Assembly (NCBI RefSeq): GCF_014306625.1
Contig: NZ_JACRYL010000003.1
Span: forward strand, 139,074 to 203,073
Direction: 5' to 3'
From: Pedobacter fastidiosus
GTDB taxonomy: Bacteria; Bacteroidota; Bacteroidia; Sphingobacteriales; Sphingobacteriaceae
DNA length: 64,000 nt
Shown here: piece by piece, positions 51,151 to 61,109 of the stretch
Numbering within the stretch: position 1 is the first letter of the stretch
How the letters are laid out: the number at the start of each line of letters is the position of its first letter
Made by a program: the position numbers and the translations under genes
The notes under the pieces: model-generated
What the model was told of the DNA's origin: nothing
Databases searched by the model: none
Seen by the model: only the letters and a program-made list of their open reading frames with translations

Positions 51151-53115
51151 TTAAGGGTTAATGTTGTCCCTTTTTGGTTTTGGTTTTGTTTCTATAATTT
51201 CAGCAACTGCTACTACTTCTTTTCGCTGTTGTGGATCCATAAGCTCCATTAATTTCAGACCCAACAAACCATCCATCGCTGAGCCACCGTTGTTTCCATT
51301 GCCTCCAATTAATACATCAGGGATTAACTTAACATTACCCTTCGATAATTCTTCTGTAATTTTATACCGCGTAAAGTTTTCGCCACCTAAAGCTTTAACT
51401 GCCAATTCGTAAGATTCTGCAGTAGATTTACCAACGGCTAAAATTTTACCCGCTTCAGCACTACCCGTTAGCGAAATTTGTTCTGCCTCTGCTGAAGCTC
51501 TTAATTTAATTGCCTCAGAATCTGCTTGTGCTCTTGCTTTTGTTGCTTCAGCTTCTGCATGTGCCCGCATTTTTGTGGCTTCAGCTTCTGCACCAACGGC
51601 TAGTTTTACGCCGGCGGCATCACCTTCTGATTTTTTAACTGTAGCACTTGCGGTACGCTCAGCTATTTCAACACTTTGTTGCGCCTTAACAATATCTTTC
51701 TGCATATCGGCAATCGCGGTTTCTTTCTCCATCCCTTGACGCTGTTCTTGCGCCATTTTTTGCGTTTGATAGGTTTTTTGTTCCTCTTCGGCAATTTTAC
51801 GATCCGTTAGCGTTTTCATTAGCGCTTCTGGCGGAACAATGTCACCAATCAAGGTATCAACCGCATTCACATTATATTCATCTAATACCTTACGAATGTG
51901 CTCTTTCGCCGATTCCTGACGCTCTTTACGGGTACTCAAAAAAGCAATTACATCGCTGTCCTGTGCCGAGTTACGGAAATAGTTACCAATTGTGGGTTCT
52001 AAAACCTGCGAAACCAAATTTACCATGTTACCGAATCGGGCAATAACTTTTGGCGCTTCAGTTGTTGGAACGTGAATAATTTGTGCCACATCTAAGTTAA
52101 AAGGGAAACCATCTTTTGAACGCACTGTGATGGTTGATAAGTTCTTATCCAAGTTATGTGCTTCACTTCGAGCAGATGCCCAATTTAATACCAAGTTAGT
52201 TGTTGGCACCAATTCTACCTTCATAATGTATTTATTAATCGGGTATTTCCCTGGTCCAAGCGGTTCTAACCAAACACCTTTAGAACCTTTTCCAACTATG
52301 TTACCGTGTTTAAAATCGGCGCCCGTTAAATCGCTGCCTTCGGTACCGATGTAAGAAATAACGACCCCAACATAACCAATTGCAATTTCTGTCATTGGAA
52401 TTTCTTCCATTTGGATTGCCCATGGATTTAAGTTATAAGAACCTGCCAAAATTACCTGAGGTTGCAAACCACGATTACCGCCGTTTTTAATAAAATTATC
52501 GAAGTTTTGGAAGTTGTTATGTCCATCGACCAGTTTACCCGCAATTTGATTGGCCTCGATTGGCAAACCATCTAAAGTGGTTACAATACCAACCATACTT
52601 TCTTGAATCCGGATCATATCGGTAACCGATACTTGAAACAACATGGTGTTAATCCGGTAGGAACCAGAGGTGATGTAAGAAGTCTGCCGGCCTCTTTGTC
52701 CGCCGTTATCAAGAAACTTCACAGCATCTTGAAAATTATCAGATTCTACTCTCTGTCCGAGGATATTTCCTGTCGGGATTTCCGAACCATCCTTGGCCAT
52801 AATCAACCCAATTTTACCCTCGGGAATGATGGTGAATTGTTCCATGGTTACGCTATACTGCCAAAACCACATCCCGAAATATAATCCCGGTGCTAATGTT
52901 TTGCCTTGAAAACCTGCCTCGCCTCTTACGGCAATAATTCTTCCATCTGGCAATTCTTTATCCGAACCGAAGAGCACAAATTTTTTGGTAATTAACCCGA
53001 TTCTATCTTCGGGAACGATTACCATCCCAAATAAAAACCGTAAAATATATTTGTATAAAACTACGCACAACAGTGCCACTAAAACCCACCAGTAATTAGA
53101 AATGAGCGCTTCCAT
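51151..53115 (-). CDS. SPFH/flotillin-like membrane protein with four N-terminal repeats
   Basis: 654 residues. Anchor helix WWVLVALLCVVLYKYILRFLFG (about 9-30). Residues about 31-303 contain four related segments (31-92, 95-166, 168-238, 243-303), each with a hydrophobic strand, a Gly turn and a final PG/SG-x-Y-x-(I/L)N motif: APGLYFGM, SGSYRIN, AGSYNLN, GPGKYPIN. An SPFH/band-7 domain follows (about 325-440: LSTITVRSKDGFPFNLDVAQIIHV, DVIAFLSTRKERQESAKEHI). Then comes an Ala/Glu-rich coiled coil (about 440-560: EAEATKARAQADSEAIKLRA) and a short tail. Flotillins scaffold membrane microdomains. The large repeat region is unusual for flotillins. Confidence 0.9.
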   Translation of the reverse strand: MEALISNYWWVLVALLCVVLYKYILRFLFGMVIVPEDRIGLITKKFVLFGSDKELPDGRIIAVRGEAGFQGKTLAPGLYFGMWFWQYSVTMEQFTIIPEGKIGLIMAKDGSEIPTGNILGQRVESDNFQDAVKFLDNGGQRGRQTSYITSGSYRINTMLFQVSVTDMIRIQESMVGIVTTLDGLPIEANQIAGKLVDGHNNFQNFDNFIKNGGNRGLQPQVILAGSYNLNPWAIQMEEIPMTEIAIGYVGVVISYIGTEGSDLTGADFKHGNIVGKGSKGVWLEPLGPGKYPINKYIMKVELVPTTNLVLNWASARSEAHNLDKNLSTITVRSKDGFPFNLDVAQIIHVPTTEAPKVIARFGNMVNLVSQVLEPTIGNYFRNSAQDSDVIAFLSTRKERQESAKEHIRKVLDEYNVNAVDTLIGDIVPPEALMKTLTDRKIAEEEQKTYQTQKMAQEQRQGMEKETAIADMQKDIVKAQQSVEIAERTASATVKKSEGDAAGVKLAVGAEAEATKMRAHAEAEATKARAQADSEAIKLRASAEAEQISLTGSAEAGKILAVGKSTAESYELAVKALGGENFTRYKITEELSKGNVKLIPDVLIGGNGNNGGSAMDGLLGLKLMELMDPQQRKEVVAVAEIIETKPKPKRDNINP

Positions 53116-53852
53116 AATATTATGTATTTTCTATTTTTTTTAACCTAATAAACCATTTATTAAGCATGATATTGATAGCAAATGAAGTGCTTTGTTATGA
53201 GATTTAACATCGATTTTCAATATATATCTTCATCGATTTTAAGGCCTCAAGGATGATTTGAGAGCGATATAAGTATAAATACCACCTGTACTTGACATTT
53301 CTCGAAATCACTGTTTAAACCTCATCAAAAACACCAAAACTAACGTTTTAGGTTTCATCTCGAATACTCCTATAGAGAATAATTAGGAATTGTTAATAAG
53401 TTAAAAAAACATGTCCTGTTTCGGACCTAGACACTTGGGTCAAAAATGATACAGGTTAGGAATGCGGAAAGGTGTTGAGATGAGCGAATGTATTCTGTTA
53501 TTTAAACCTTATTGGACGAAAAGCCACAATTTTTCATTGTGCTTGTAGGGAAAGCGGGACTACGGTAACCGAAACGCACAGAAACATTCTTTTCAAAAGG
53601 ATTAAAACTTGCGAATTTTCTCAAACACATATACTAAGAAACTGCGTAATAATCTGAGTTAAATTTATATTTCTTGAAAACAGTGGTATAAGCACTGTGT
53701 CCGCCATTGGGAGGCACGAAGCAATCTGTTAGACAAAAAAGATTGCTTCAGCTCGCACATGTGGCCAGTTTCGCAATGACGACCGTTCTTATAAAGTAGT
53801 GCTCACGGCGATTGTAAAAGGTATTTTAATGATCGAACTCAGGTTAAGTGGA
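53116..53852. other. 737-bp gap with repeat fragments
   Basis: No coding frame is convincing. AT-rich DNA without recognisable structure at 53116-53500. Bases about 53550-53600 contain GAAAGCGGGACTACGGTAAC, related to 36248. Bases 53701-53782 carry another CGTCATTGCGAGG-type hairpin. No promoter for the flotillin gene was certain. Confidence 0.55.
53701..53782. repeat. REP-like hairpin, CGTCATTGCGAGG family, copy 6
   Basis: CCGCCATTGGGAGGCACGAA on the left; GATTGCTTCAGCTCGCACAT with an insertion and TCGCAATGACG on the right. Like copies 5 and 7, it has an extra block in the right arm. Confidence 0.75.
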
Positions 53853-54086
53853 TTAAACCCCTATTTCTTCTCGATATTCTTGTTGTAATTCGAACAGGCA
53901 TTTAGCACACAAACAACCGTCGTACAATTCTGAGATATATTGTACTTCGTTAATGCTGAGTTGTACTGCGCTACATTGGCATTTGGTATAAGAATTAGCC
54001 TTGCATTCAATAGCGGTTCCGCATCTTTCGCAGGGAATGATTTCGTGCTTGCTATGTTTGTGAGTGTTCATTGGTTCATCGGTCAT
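53853..54086 (-). CDS. Cysteine-rich CWC-family small protein
   Basis: 77 residues (or 72 from the in-frame ATG at 54071). The upstream ATG lies in a run of GTTCATTGG-like low-complexity sequence, so 54071 is a credible alternative start. Cys pattern: IPCERCGTAIECKANSYTKCQCSAVQLS and YDGCLCAKCLFELQQEY, with six or more conserved Cys (Cys-x2-Cys, Cys-x-Cys, Cys-x-Cys-x2-Cys), which matches the cysteine-rich CWC family of small putative metal-binding proteins. Function unknown. It lies after nrdA on the same strand, but the nrdA terminator separates them. Confidence 0.78.
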   Translation of the reverse strand: MTDEPMNTHKHSKHEIIPCERCGTAIECKANSYTKCQCSAVQLSINEVQYISELYDGCLCAKCLFELQQEYREEIGV

Positions 54087-54162
54087 TAGTTCATTGGTAT
54101 TTGGCGCTGTTGAGACTAGTGAACCATTGACAAATGAACTATTGCGCTACAAAAGTAACGAC

Positions 54163-54197
54163 AAAAAATAAGGTTTTGAGCGTTTGCTCAAAACCTT
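54163..54197 (-). terminator. Terminator downstream of nrdA
   Basis: On the minus strand AAGGTTTTGAGC pairs with GCTCAAAACCTT, followed by TATTTTTTG. A repeat fragment sits between it and the nrdA stop. Confidence 0.85.
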
Positions 54198-54241
54198 ACT
54201 TAATTTTGAATATGTGATTCAAGTTTCTGCAAAGAAACACG

Positions 54242-54282
54242 GGGATTGCTTCGGCTCACTCTTGTCCAGCCTCGCAATGACG
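54242..54282. repeat. REP-like fragment, CGTCATTGCGAGG family, copy 7 (one arm)
   Basis: GGGATTGCTTCGGCTCACTC followed by CCAGCCTCGCAATGACG, one right arm with an insertion; no left arm is visible nearby. Confidence 0.7.
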
Positions 54283-54289
54283 TGTTAAT

Positions 54290-56674
54290 TTAACCTGAAC
54301 AGCTGATACAGCCTTCTTCCATTGAACAAACTGGTCCGTCAACGATTTCTTCTGCAACTTGATCTTGTGTCATTTCAGCTGGAATAACCGCCTCAATTGC
54401 TTTACCACCTTGATTTTCTACCGTAAATTTAACCGCTTGTGATGCTGCTTGAGTACGTAAATAATACATACCGGTTTTCAATCCTTTCTCCCATGCGTAG
54501 AAGTGCATTGAAGTTAATTTTGAAGTATTCGGCGCATTGATAAACAAGTTTAATGATTGCGATTGGCAGATATAAGCACCACGATCGGCAGCCATATCGA
54601 TGATATTACGCATTTTAATTTCCCAAACTGTTTTGTACAATTCTTTGATATAATCTGGAATTGCATCAATTGCTTGAACCGATCCATTGGCCAATATGAT
54701 TTTGTTTTTCATATCGTTATCCCACAAACCTAAAGCAACTAAATCTTTCAATAAGTGTTTGTTTACCACCACAAATTCTCCACTTAATACACGACGAGTG
54801 TAGATATTTGAGGTATAAGGCTCGAAACATTCGTTGTTGCCTAGAATTTGAGATGTAGATGCTGTTGGCATCGGTGCAACTAACAATGAGTTATAAACAC
54901 CATCTTTAACTACTTTCTTACGTAATGCATTCCAATCCCAACGACCGCTATCTGGCGTTACATTCCATAAATCGAATTGGAATTTACCTTTAGATAATGG
55001 TGAGCCTTTGAAAGTTTGGTAAGCACCATTTTTTACCGCTAAATCATGAGATGCCGTCATCGATGCGAAATAAATCGTTTCGAAAATATCTTTGTTTAAA
55101 CGTTTTGCCTCATCACTTTCGAAAGGTAAACGCATTAAGATAAAAGCATCAGCCAAACCTTGCACACCTAAACCAACCGGACGGTGACGCATGTTTGAGT
55201 TTTCTGCCTCTACAACAGGATAGTAGTTATGATCGATGATTTTATTCAAGTTTAACGTAGCTTGATAAGTTACATCGTATAATTTTTGGTGATCGAACTG
55301 ACCGCCGATTACGAAACGAGGCAAAGCTAATGATGCTAAGTTACAAACTGCAACTTCATCTTTAGAGGTGTACTCGATAATCTCAGTACACAAGTTAGAG
55401 CTCTTAATGGTACCTAAATTTTGTTGGTTAGATTTGCTGTTCGCTGCATCTTTAAACAACATATAAGGTGTACCGGTTTCAATTTGCGAATCTAAAATAG
55501 CAAACCAAAGTTCTTGTGCTTTAATGGTTTTACGACCACGACCTTCAGCTTCGTATTTAGTGTACAAAGCTTCGAATTCTGCACCGAAACAATCTGCCAA
55601 ACCTGGTGCTTCATGCGGACAAAATAAAGTCCATTCGCCATTATCTTTAACACGTTGCATAAACAAATCGTTAATCCAAAGGGCGTAGAACAAATCACGG
55701 GCTCGCATTTCTTCTTTACCGTGGTTTTTACGCAAGTCTAAGAATTCGAAAACATCTGCATGCCAAGGCTCTAAATAGATTGCGAAGGCACCTTTACGTT
55801 TACCTCCACCTTGATCTACGTAACGAGCGGTATCGTTAAATACACGCAACATTGGAATAATGCCGTTACTTGTACCATTTGTACCACCAATATATGAACC
55901 CGTTGCACGGATGTTGTGGATGCTTAAACCAATACCACCAGCACTTTGAGAAATTTTAGCGGTTTGTTTTAATGTATCATAAATTCCTTCAATGCTATCA
56001 TCTTGCATAGTTAACAAGAAACACGATGACATTTGAGGTTTAGGTGTACCAGCGTTAAATAAGGTTGGTGTAGCATGTGTAAACCAACGCTCGCTCATTA
56101 AGTTGTAGGTTTTGATTACGCTATCAATATCTTCTTTGTGGATACCAACTGATACACGCATGAAAAGATGTTGCGGACGCTCAACGATTTTACCGTTAAC
56201 TTTTAGAAGATAAGATTTCTCTAATGTTTTAAAACCAAAATAATCGAAACCAAAATCACGATCGTAGATAATCGTACTATCTAAGATATCTGCATTTTTG
56301 GTGATGATCTCCATAACATCATCTGCAATAAGCGGAGCAGATTTTTGTGCTTTGGGATCAAAATACTCATGCAACATCTTCATCGTACCTGAAAATGATT
56401 TGATGGTATTTTTATGCAAGTTAGAAACCGCAATACGCGATGCCAACAACGCATAATCTGGGTGTTTTGTAGTTAACGATGCGGCAGTTTCAGCAGCAAG
56501 GTTATCTAATTCAGAGGTTGTTACGCCATCATATAAACCTTCGATAACCTTTTTGGCTACATCGATTGGATCTACAAGGTCTGAATTTAAACTGTAGCAT
56601 AGCTTTTGAATGCGGGCAGTTATTTTGTCAAATTGTACCGCTTCTTTGCGGCCATCTCTTTTGTGTACGAACAT
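54290..56674 (-). CDS. nrdA: Ribonucleoside-diphosphate reductase, alpha subunit (class I)
   Basis: 794 residues. An ATP-cone opens the chain ([25 protein letters not shown]). Catalytic core: Cys in [12 protein letters not shown], the Asn-x-Cys-x-Glu set in [13 protein letters not shown], the second redox Cys in [38 protein letters not shown], and the C-terminal Cys pair in EEGCISCSG that is reduced by thioredoxin. It reduces ribonucleotides to deoxyribonucleotides with the radical from the NrdB subunit encoded upstream. The gene order nrdB-nrdA and the ATP cone fit class I enzymes. The 217-bp gap between them contains a repeat fragment. Confidence 0.97.
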   Translation of the reverse strand: MFVHKRDGRKEAVQFDKITARIQKLCYSLNSDLVDPIDVAKKVIEGLYDGVTTSELDNLAAETAASLTTKHPDYALLASRIAVSNLHKNTIKSFSGTMKMLHEYFDPKAQKSAPLIADDVMEIITKNADILDSTIIYDRDFGFDYFGFKTLEKSYLLKVNGKIVERPQHLFMRVSVGIHKEDIDSVIKTYNLMSERWFTHATPTLFNAGTPKPQMSSCFLLTMQDDSIEGIYDTLKQTAKISQSAGGIGLSIHNIRATGSYIGGTNGTSNGIIPMLRVFNDTARYVDQGGGKRKGAFAIYLEPWHADVFEFLDLRKNHGKEEMRARDLFYALWINDLFMQRVKDNGEWTLFCPHEAPGLADCFGAEFEALYTKYEAEGRGRKTIKAQELWFAILDSQIETGTPYMLFKDAANSKSNQQNLGTIKSSNLCTEIIEYTSKDEVAVCNLASLALPRFVIGGQFDHQKLYDVTYQATLNLNKIIDHNYYPVVEAENSNMRHRPVGLGVQGLADAFILMRLPFESDEAKRLNKDIFETIYFASMTASHDLAVKNGAYQTFKGSPLSKGKFQFDLWNVTPDSGRWDWNALRKKVVKDGVYNSLLVAPMPTASTSQILGNNECFEPYTSNIYTRRVLSGEFVVVNKHLLKDLVALGLWDNDMKNKIILANGSVQAIDAIPDYIKELYKTVWEIKMRNIIDMAADRGAYICQSQSLNLFINAPNTSKLTSMHFYAWEKGLKTGMYYLRTQAASQAVKFTVENQGGKAIEAVIPAEMTQDQVAEEIVDGPVCSMEEGCISCSG

Positions 56675-56820
56675 AATTTATGAGATTTAAGCCCCTCCCA
56701 ACCCTCCCCAAAAGGAAAGGGCTTTTTAAGGCGTGTATTTTATTTTAGTATCAAGTAGCGATTGTCAAGTATTAAGACCTAACCTTTCGCGTTTATAATT
56801 ATTATTAGTTTTCTACACAA

Positions 56821-56850
56821 AAGATTGCTTCGTTCCTCGCAATCACGATG
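56821..56850. repeat. REP-like fragment, CGTCATTGCGAGG family, copy 8 (one arm)
   Basis: AAGATTGCTTCGTTCCTCGC followed by AATCACG, the right arm alone, lies between nrdB and nrdA. Confidence 0.65.
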
Positions 56851-56891
56851 CATGGGGGCTTTAAGCTTTAGTCTTTTTGCTTTAAGCTTTC

Positions 56892-57863
56892 TTAAAAGTC
56901 TTCGTCTAAAGAGAACGCTTGTTTGTTATTATCAGCAGAGGTTAATACACCACTTTTTTGATAATCTCCAACACGTTTCTCGAAGAAATTGGTTTTACCC
57001 TGCAATGAAATCATTTCCATAAAATCGAATGGGTTGGTTGCATTGTAAATTTTTGTGTAACCCAATTCTTGTAACCATCTATCGGCTACGAATTCGATAT
57101 ACTGGCTCATTAATTTCGCATTCATACCAATTAAAGCAACTGGTAAAGCTTCTGTAATAAATTCCTTTTCAATTTCTACAGCATCGCTGATAATTCCGTG
57201 AACCTGTTCTTCGCTTAATTTGTTGCTCAACATGCTGTATAACAAGCAGGCGAATTCGCAATGAGAACCTTCATCTCTAGAAATTAGCTCGTTACTGAAA
57301 GTTAATCCTGGCATTAAGCCGCGTTTTTTTAACCAGAAAATGGAGCAGAAACTTCCGCTGAAGAAAATACCTTCAACCGCAGCAAACGCCACTAAGCGTT
57401 CTGCAAAAGTTCCATTATCAATCCATCGTAATGCCCATTCTGCCTTTCTTTTAACTGCCGGAACAGTATCAATCGCATGGAACAAACGGTCTTTCTCTTC
57501 TGGATCTTTAATATAAGTATCAATTAATAAGGCATAGGTTTCAGCATGGATATTTTCCATCATAATCTGGAAACCATAAAAACAACGAGCTTCAGGTAAC
57601 TGAACTTCGCTCATGAAGTTTACAGCAAGGTTTTCGTTAACAATACCATCACTAGCAGAAAAGAAAGCAAGAATGTGAGAAATGAAATGTCTTTCGCCAT
57701 CGTTCAAGTTGTCCCAGTGTTTTTGATCGTCAGAAAGATCGATTTCTTCTGCCGTCCAGAAACTAGCTTCGGTCTTCTTGTACATCTCCCATATTGCCGG
57801 ATATTTAATTGGCAATAGCACAAATCTATCTTTGTTTTCTTGTAGTAGTAATTCCTGTTCCAT
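56892..57863 (-). CDS. nrdB: Ribonucleoside-diphosphate reductase, beta subunit (class I)
   Basis: 323 residues of the ferritin-like R2 fold. Iron ligands: the Asp/Glu in [14 protein letters not shown], Glu and His in [17 protein letters not shown], Glu in [11 protein letters not shown], and Glu/His in [14 protein letters not shown]. The aromatic FYGFQ helix precedes the MENIH ligands. The beta subunit stores the tyrosyl radical passed to NrdA. C-terminal [11 protein letters not shown] is the expected tail that docks on NrdA. Upstream on the minus strand a TATATTTG box at 58122-58115 is a promoter candidate, about 250 bp away. Confidence 0.96.
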   Translation of the reverse strand: MEQELLLQENKDRFVLLPIKYPAIWEMYKKTEASFWTAEEIDLSDDQKHWDNLNDGERHFISHILAFFSASDGIVNENLAVNFMSEVQLPEARCFYGFQIMMENIHAETYALLIDTYIKDPEEKDRLFHAIDTVPAVKRKAEWALRWIDNGTFAERLVAFAAVEGIFFSGSFCSIFWLKKRGLMPGLTFSNELISRDEGSHCEFACLLYSMLSNKLSEEQVHGIISDAVEIEKEFITEALPVALIGMNAKLMSQYIEFVADRWLQELGYTKIYNATNPFDFMEMISLQGKTNFFEKRVGDYQKSGVLTSADNNKQAFSLDEDF

Positions 57864-58318
57864 ATGCTGATGTTTTTTTAATCTTCAATTTGCACAGAGC
57901 CGACAAAGGCACGCATCCACCAATTTTATATGGTGATTGTAATGTCTTTTATCAAAACGCTGTAGTGAAAGTGCTAACCTCGCCGCTTAGCAAACAACTT
58001 AGTTTTTAGTTAGGTAAATTTAAATTTTCAATCACAGAGATAGACTTATAAATTACTAAAAACTAAGCTTTTATATTTGTTTTAAAGCGCAAGAAGTTAA
58101 AGAACTTTGTTAAACAAATATATATAGCAGAGGTACTTTTTGTGAATCAAAGTTGTTAACACTACCTTGAAATCAGTGGATAAATCAATCAGCTAATTAT
58201 CATTTTCGAGCGAAAAAAAAGCTAATCATTTCTTTTTAAGGGTTTAGGAAACCAAAATAAGTGTTAATAACTTAAATTTTGGAGGTAAAATAGACAGGTT
58301 TTAGAGCAAAAAAGAGTA
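57864..58318. other. 455-bp gap upstream of nrdB
   Basis: No gene. A TATATTTG box (minus strand, 58115-58122) is the only promoter-like word; no clear distal TTTG at the right spacing. I did not find NrdR-type boxes. The rest is AT-rich without recognisable repeats. Confidence 0.45.
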
Positions 58319-58699
58319 TTACTCTAGGGTGTAGCTGACTTTAACCCGAGCAACGCCTTTATGGAAGATACCGATCTGTTTTGCAGCGCTTTCCGATAAA
58401 TCTATAGCCAATCTTTTTACAAAAGGACCTCTATCGTTTACCTTAACAGTTACCGATTTTCCATTATCTGGATTGGTTACGGTAACCTTGGTTCCAAAAG
58501 GTAAAGATCTATGTGCGGCTGTGAGTTTTTTAGCTCTGTATTTTGCGCCACTTGTGGTTCGGCGACCTTCGAATTTTCTATTATAATAAGTTGCAAGAAC
58601 CGTTTTTTTGATACTATCCGGTTCATTTGATGAATCAGAATTTTGCGCATTGCTCTGAAAAAACAGAAAGCTAAAACTTAATAACAGAAGATACTTCAT
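58319..58699 (-). CDS. RlpA-like double-psi beta-barrel protein (septal ring lytic transglycosylase family)
   Basis: 126 residues, signal peptide MKYLLLLSFSFLFFQSNAQ. The double-psi barrel has ATYYNRKFEGRRTTSGAKY, LTAAHRSLPFGTKVTVTNPDNGKSVTVKVNDRGPF and AIDLSESAAKQIGI; the His in AAHRSL and the Asp in NDRGPF correspond to the RlpA catalytic pair. It lacks the SPOR domain of Escherichia coli RlpA, as is common in Bacteroidota. It probably cleaves naked glycan strands in the periplasm. A Bacteroidota-type promoter (TATATTTG with an ATTG 17 bases away) precedes it. Confidence 0.9.
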   Translation of the reverse strand: MKYLLLLSFSFLFFQSNAQNSDSSNEPDSIKKTVLATYYNRKFEGRRTTSGAKYRAKKLTAAHRSLPFGTKVTVTNPDNGKSVTVKVNDRGPFVKRLAIDLSESAAKQIGIFHKGVARVKVSYTLE

Positions 58700-58725
58700 A
58701 GGCTAAATTTTCTTTATCGAGCCTG

Positions 58726-58754
58726 CAAATATAAGCATTTAGTTTATAATCAAT
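58726..58754 (-). promoter_or_regulatory. Bacteroidota-type promoter of the RlpA-like gene
   Basis: Minus strand ATTG, 17 bases, TATATTTG, about 27 bp upstream of the ATG. One mismatch from consensus in the distal box. Confidence 0.55.
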
Positions 58755-58866
58755 AATTTGTGGAAAAATCGAAGATCCGAAGTCTAAAGTCTGGTGACCA
58801 AAAGCATTGGATTAGGAGCAAAAAACGAGCTTGTTTTCTAAGAAAAAATCACAAATCTACATATAC

Positions 58867-58898
58867 AAAAAAAGGCGTACAACTTATCGTTATACGCC
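58867..58898 (-). terminator. Terminator of msrB
   Basis: On the minus strand GGCGTA and TACGCC enclose an AT-rich loop, with a run of seven T. It starts 26 bp after the msrB stop codon. Confidence 0.82.
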
Positions 58899-58923
58899 TC
58901 TACCTAACCCTACTCTACCCACC

Positions 58924-59421
58924 TTATTTTTTATCCGGCACGAAATTCATTGAGATAGAATTTACACAGTGACGAGTGTCTTTATTGGTAAATCCTTCGC
59001 CCAAAAATACGTGACCTAAATGTGCACCACAGTTAGCACAAACTATTTCTGTACGAGAACCATCGGCATCGGTATGACGCTTTACAGCACCTTTAATTTC
59101 ATCATCAAATGCCGGCCAGCCGCAATGTGCATCAAACTTACTTTCAGAGCGATATAAAGCTGCGTTACAACGTTTACAAGTATAGGTTCCTTTATCTGTG
59201 GTATGCTCGTATTTACCAGTACCTGGGTACTCAGTTCCTTTATTAACAATTACTCTTTCTTCTTCAGGGGTTAACGGATTCCAGTTCATTTTTTTCTTTG
59301 ATATAATTTGCTCTGTAGACTGCTCTTCTTTTGCTTTGTCTTTCTTTTGTGCACAGGCAGAAAGACTTGTAATTAAAACAACAGCAGAAATTAAAAATAG
59401 TTTATTTAACATCATTCTCAT
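58924..59421 (-). CDS. msrB: Peptide-methionine (R)-S-oxide reductase, lipoprotein form
   Basis: 165 residues. The leader ends LSAC (Cys23), a lipobox, so the enzyme is anchored in the envelope. The MsrB domain has zinc ligands Cys82/Cys85 (TCKRC) and Cys128/Cys131 (VCANC), the resolving Cys100 in AHCGWPAF, and catalytic Cys152 in DTRHCVNSISMNF; GAHLGHVFLGEGF and the PLTPEEERVI start are typical. It repairs methionine-R-sulfoxide in periplasmic or surface proteins. An N-terminal MRMM allows several starts, which does not change the product. It has its own terminator. Confidence 0.96.
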   Translation of the reverse strand: MRMMLNKLFLISAVVLITSLSACAQKKDKAKEEQSTEQIISKKKMNWNPLTPEEERVIVNKGTEYPGTGKYEHTTDKGTYTCKRCNAALYRSESKFDAHCGWPAFDDEIKGAVKRHTDADGSRTEIVCANCGAHLGHVFLGEGFTNKDTRHCVNSISMNFVPDKK

Positions 59422-59507
59422 GCTACAATATACGCTATAGATTTTGTTTTGGTTTGTTGCTTTAAAGGTTTGTAATAGTGTTTACAAAGAGATGATAAAA
59501 GAGAATA

Positions 59508-60021
59508 TTGCCACGGAAGCACGGAAGACACGGAAAACTTAACTAATCTAGAAAACAACACGCCTTATTTCTAAAGTTGATTTACCAAAGTTTAGAACTA
59601 AACCAACTTTACACTCAGAACATTTTAGGTAGTTTATAGTTTGGGCTAAATCTTCATTTGCAATTTCATTCTTAGATTTAACTTCTAAATCACAGAATCG
59701 AAAATTATAAAATCCGCATAAAAGCTGTGCGATAATAAAATATCTTTATAGTACACCGGATAATGCCTTTCTCTTTCATAAAAGTAGCCCCTGCTTTCAA
59801 ATTCAATACAAAGTGCGTCTTTATAAACAACCTCTAAGAAACCACAACCTAAATTTTTATGAACTTCGATTGCAGCATTAATAATTAAATCAGTCTCGTT
59901 TTAAAGGGAAAATTATCTTGTCTAATTCATAATTCATAAAAGATAATTTGAACCTAAGCTAATTAAATTTCTCGTTTTTTTTCCCCTTTATATTTCCGTG
60001 TACTCTGTGTTTCCGTGGCAA
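59508..60021. mobile_element. Putative mobile unit: 31-bp terminal inverted repeats around a GxxExxY gene
   Basis: Left end TTGCCACGGAAGCACGGAAG and right end TTCCGTGTACTCTGTGTTTC, then CGTGGCAA. Read inward, the ends agree at TTGCCACGGAA, CAC, GA and ACACGGAAA, with about four mismatches over roughly 30 bases. The single gene inside is the frameshifted GxxExxY protein. The 70-bp palindrome at 45685-45754 has the same termini. I found no target-site duplication that I would trust, so the transposition mechanism is unknown. Confidence 0.6.
59548..59937 (-). pseudogene. GxxExxY-family (PD-(D/E)xK-like) protein, frameshifted twice
   Basis: The minus strand reads MNYELDKIIFP, then after a shift near 59895 TDLIINAAIEVHKNLGCGFLEVVYKDALCIEFESRG and YFYERERHYPVYYKDILL, then SHSFYADFIIFDSVI, and after a second shift near 59695 LEVKSKNEIANEDLAQTINYL, KCSECKVGLVLNFGKSTLEI and RRVVF to a TAG at 59548. 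The GCGFLEVVY motif is the family's GxxExxY signature, and DFIIF...LEVKS matches its nuclease-like core. About 125 residues in total, the family's usual length. Two frameshifts make it a pseudogene unless the base calls are wrong. It is bounded by inverted repeats. Confidence 0.85.
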
Positions 60022-60072
60022 CCTTGAAAATAAGAATTCCAAGTTGCTTTACCTTTCACTGGCTGTGGCTAT

Positions 60073-60103
60073 AAAAAAAGCGCCTCGAATAATCGAAGCG
60101 CTT
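60073..60103 (-). terminator. Terminator of sucD
   Basis: On the minus strand AAGCGCTTCGATTATTCGAG continues to GCGCTT and a run of T: an AAGCGC/GCGCTT stem plus an inner TCGA/TCGA stem. It lies about 115 bp past the stop codon. Confidence 0.85.
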
Positions 60104-60216
60104 TCCTATAACGAAACCCTATGCTTTGGGTTGTAATAATAAACTCGAATTCCCTCTTTTCTGGAGAGAGACAGCACAAACCAAACCTACCCTCAAACTT
60201 TAACAGGGTGAAACTT

Positions 60217-61089
60217 TTATTTTGCTAATTCTTCTGCCATTGCAGCACCTATTTCAGCGGGACTTTCTACTACACGAATACCACACTCACGCATAATTTT
60301 CATTTTAGCAGCTGCAGTATCATCAGCACCGCCAACAATAGCACCAGCATGACCCATTCTACGTCCCGCAGGTGCAGTTTGACCAGCAATGAAACCAACA
60401 ACAGGCTTAGTACCATGTTCTTTAATCCAACGAGCAGCCTCAGCTTCCATTCCGCCACCAATTTCACCAATCATGATGATGCCGTGTGTATCAGGATCGT
60501 TCATTAACAATTCTACAGCTTGTTTTGTAGTTGTTCCAATAATTGGATCACCACCAATACCGATTGCAGTAGTAATCCCTAAACCAGCTTTAACAACCTG
60601 ATCTACAGCTTCATAAGTTAAAGTTCCAGATTTTGAAACTACACCCACATGACCTTTTTTGAAGATAAAGCCTGGCATGATACCAATTTTAGCTTCATCA
60701 GCAGTAATTACACCTGGGCAGTTAGGGCCGATAAGTGTAACATCACGATCAGAAATATATTCTTTAACCTGAATCATATCCTTAGTCGGGATACCTTCAG
60801 TAATACAAACAATAACTTTAATACCACCTTCGGCAGCTTCCATAATCGCATCAGCAGCAAAAGCCGGTGGAACGAAAATGATAGATACATTTGCTCCCGT
60901 TTGGTCAACAGCATCTTTAACAGTATTAAAAACAGGCTTATCTAAATGCAATTGCCCACCTTTGCCAGGGGTAACACCACCAACTACGTTTGTACCATAG
61001 GCCAGCATCTGCTCAGCATGGTAAGTTCCTTCGTTTCCGGTAAAACCCTGAACGATAACCTTAGAATCTTTATTTACTAAAACGCTCAT
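60217..61089 (-). CDS. sucD: Succinyl-CoA ligase [ADP-forming], alpha subunit
   Basis: 290 residues. CoA-binding [65 protein letters not shown], and the phosphorylated His in [21 protein letters not shown]. It catalyses the succinyl-CoA/succinate step of the TCA cycle with substrate-level phosphorylation, together with SucC. sucC is not adjacent in this window. A textbook promoter precedes it and a terminator follows, so it is monocistronic. Confidence 0.97.
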   Translation of the reverse strand: MSVLVNKDSKVIVQGFTGNEGTYHAEQMLAYGTNVVGGVTPGKGGQLHLDKPVFNTVKDAVDQTGANVSIIFVPPAFAADAIMEAAEGGIKVIVCITEGIPTKDMIQVKEYISDRDVTLIGPNCPGVITADEAKIGIMPGFIFKKGHVGVVSKSGTLTYEAVDQVVKAGLGITTAIGIGGDPIIGTTTKQAVELLMNDPDTHGIIMIGEIGGGMEAEAARWIKEHGTKPVVGFIAGQTAPAGRRMGHAGAIVGGADDTAAAKMKIMRECGIRVVESPAEIGAAMAEELAK

Positions 61090-61109
61090 GTATCAATATT
61101 TTTTTTGTG

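Larger units (their letters stand above)
59422..60216. other. 795-bp gap holding a TIR-bounded unit with a broken GxxExxY gene
   Basis: Apart from the unit at 59508-60021, the gap contains the sucD terminator (60073-60103) and, near 60137-60211, a repeat with CTCTTTTCTGGAGAGAGAC and AACAGGGTGAAAC. Nothing else was recognised. Confidence 0.7.

Noticed and set aside
51025..51252. 75-codon plus-strand frame near the flotillin stop
   Set aside because: It overlaps the flotillin terminator and the antisense of that gene, with low-complexity Phe/Trp composition.
57864..58318. NrdR operator boxes upstream of nrdB
   Set aside because: No pair of ACACWATATATWGTGT-like sites was found by eye.
58760..58972. 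70-codon plus-strand frame opposite msrB's end
   Set aside because: It crosses the msrB terminator and lacks any domain.
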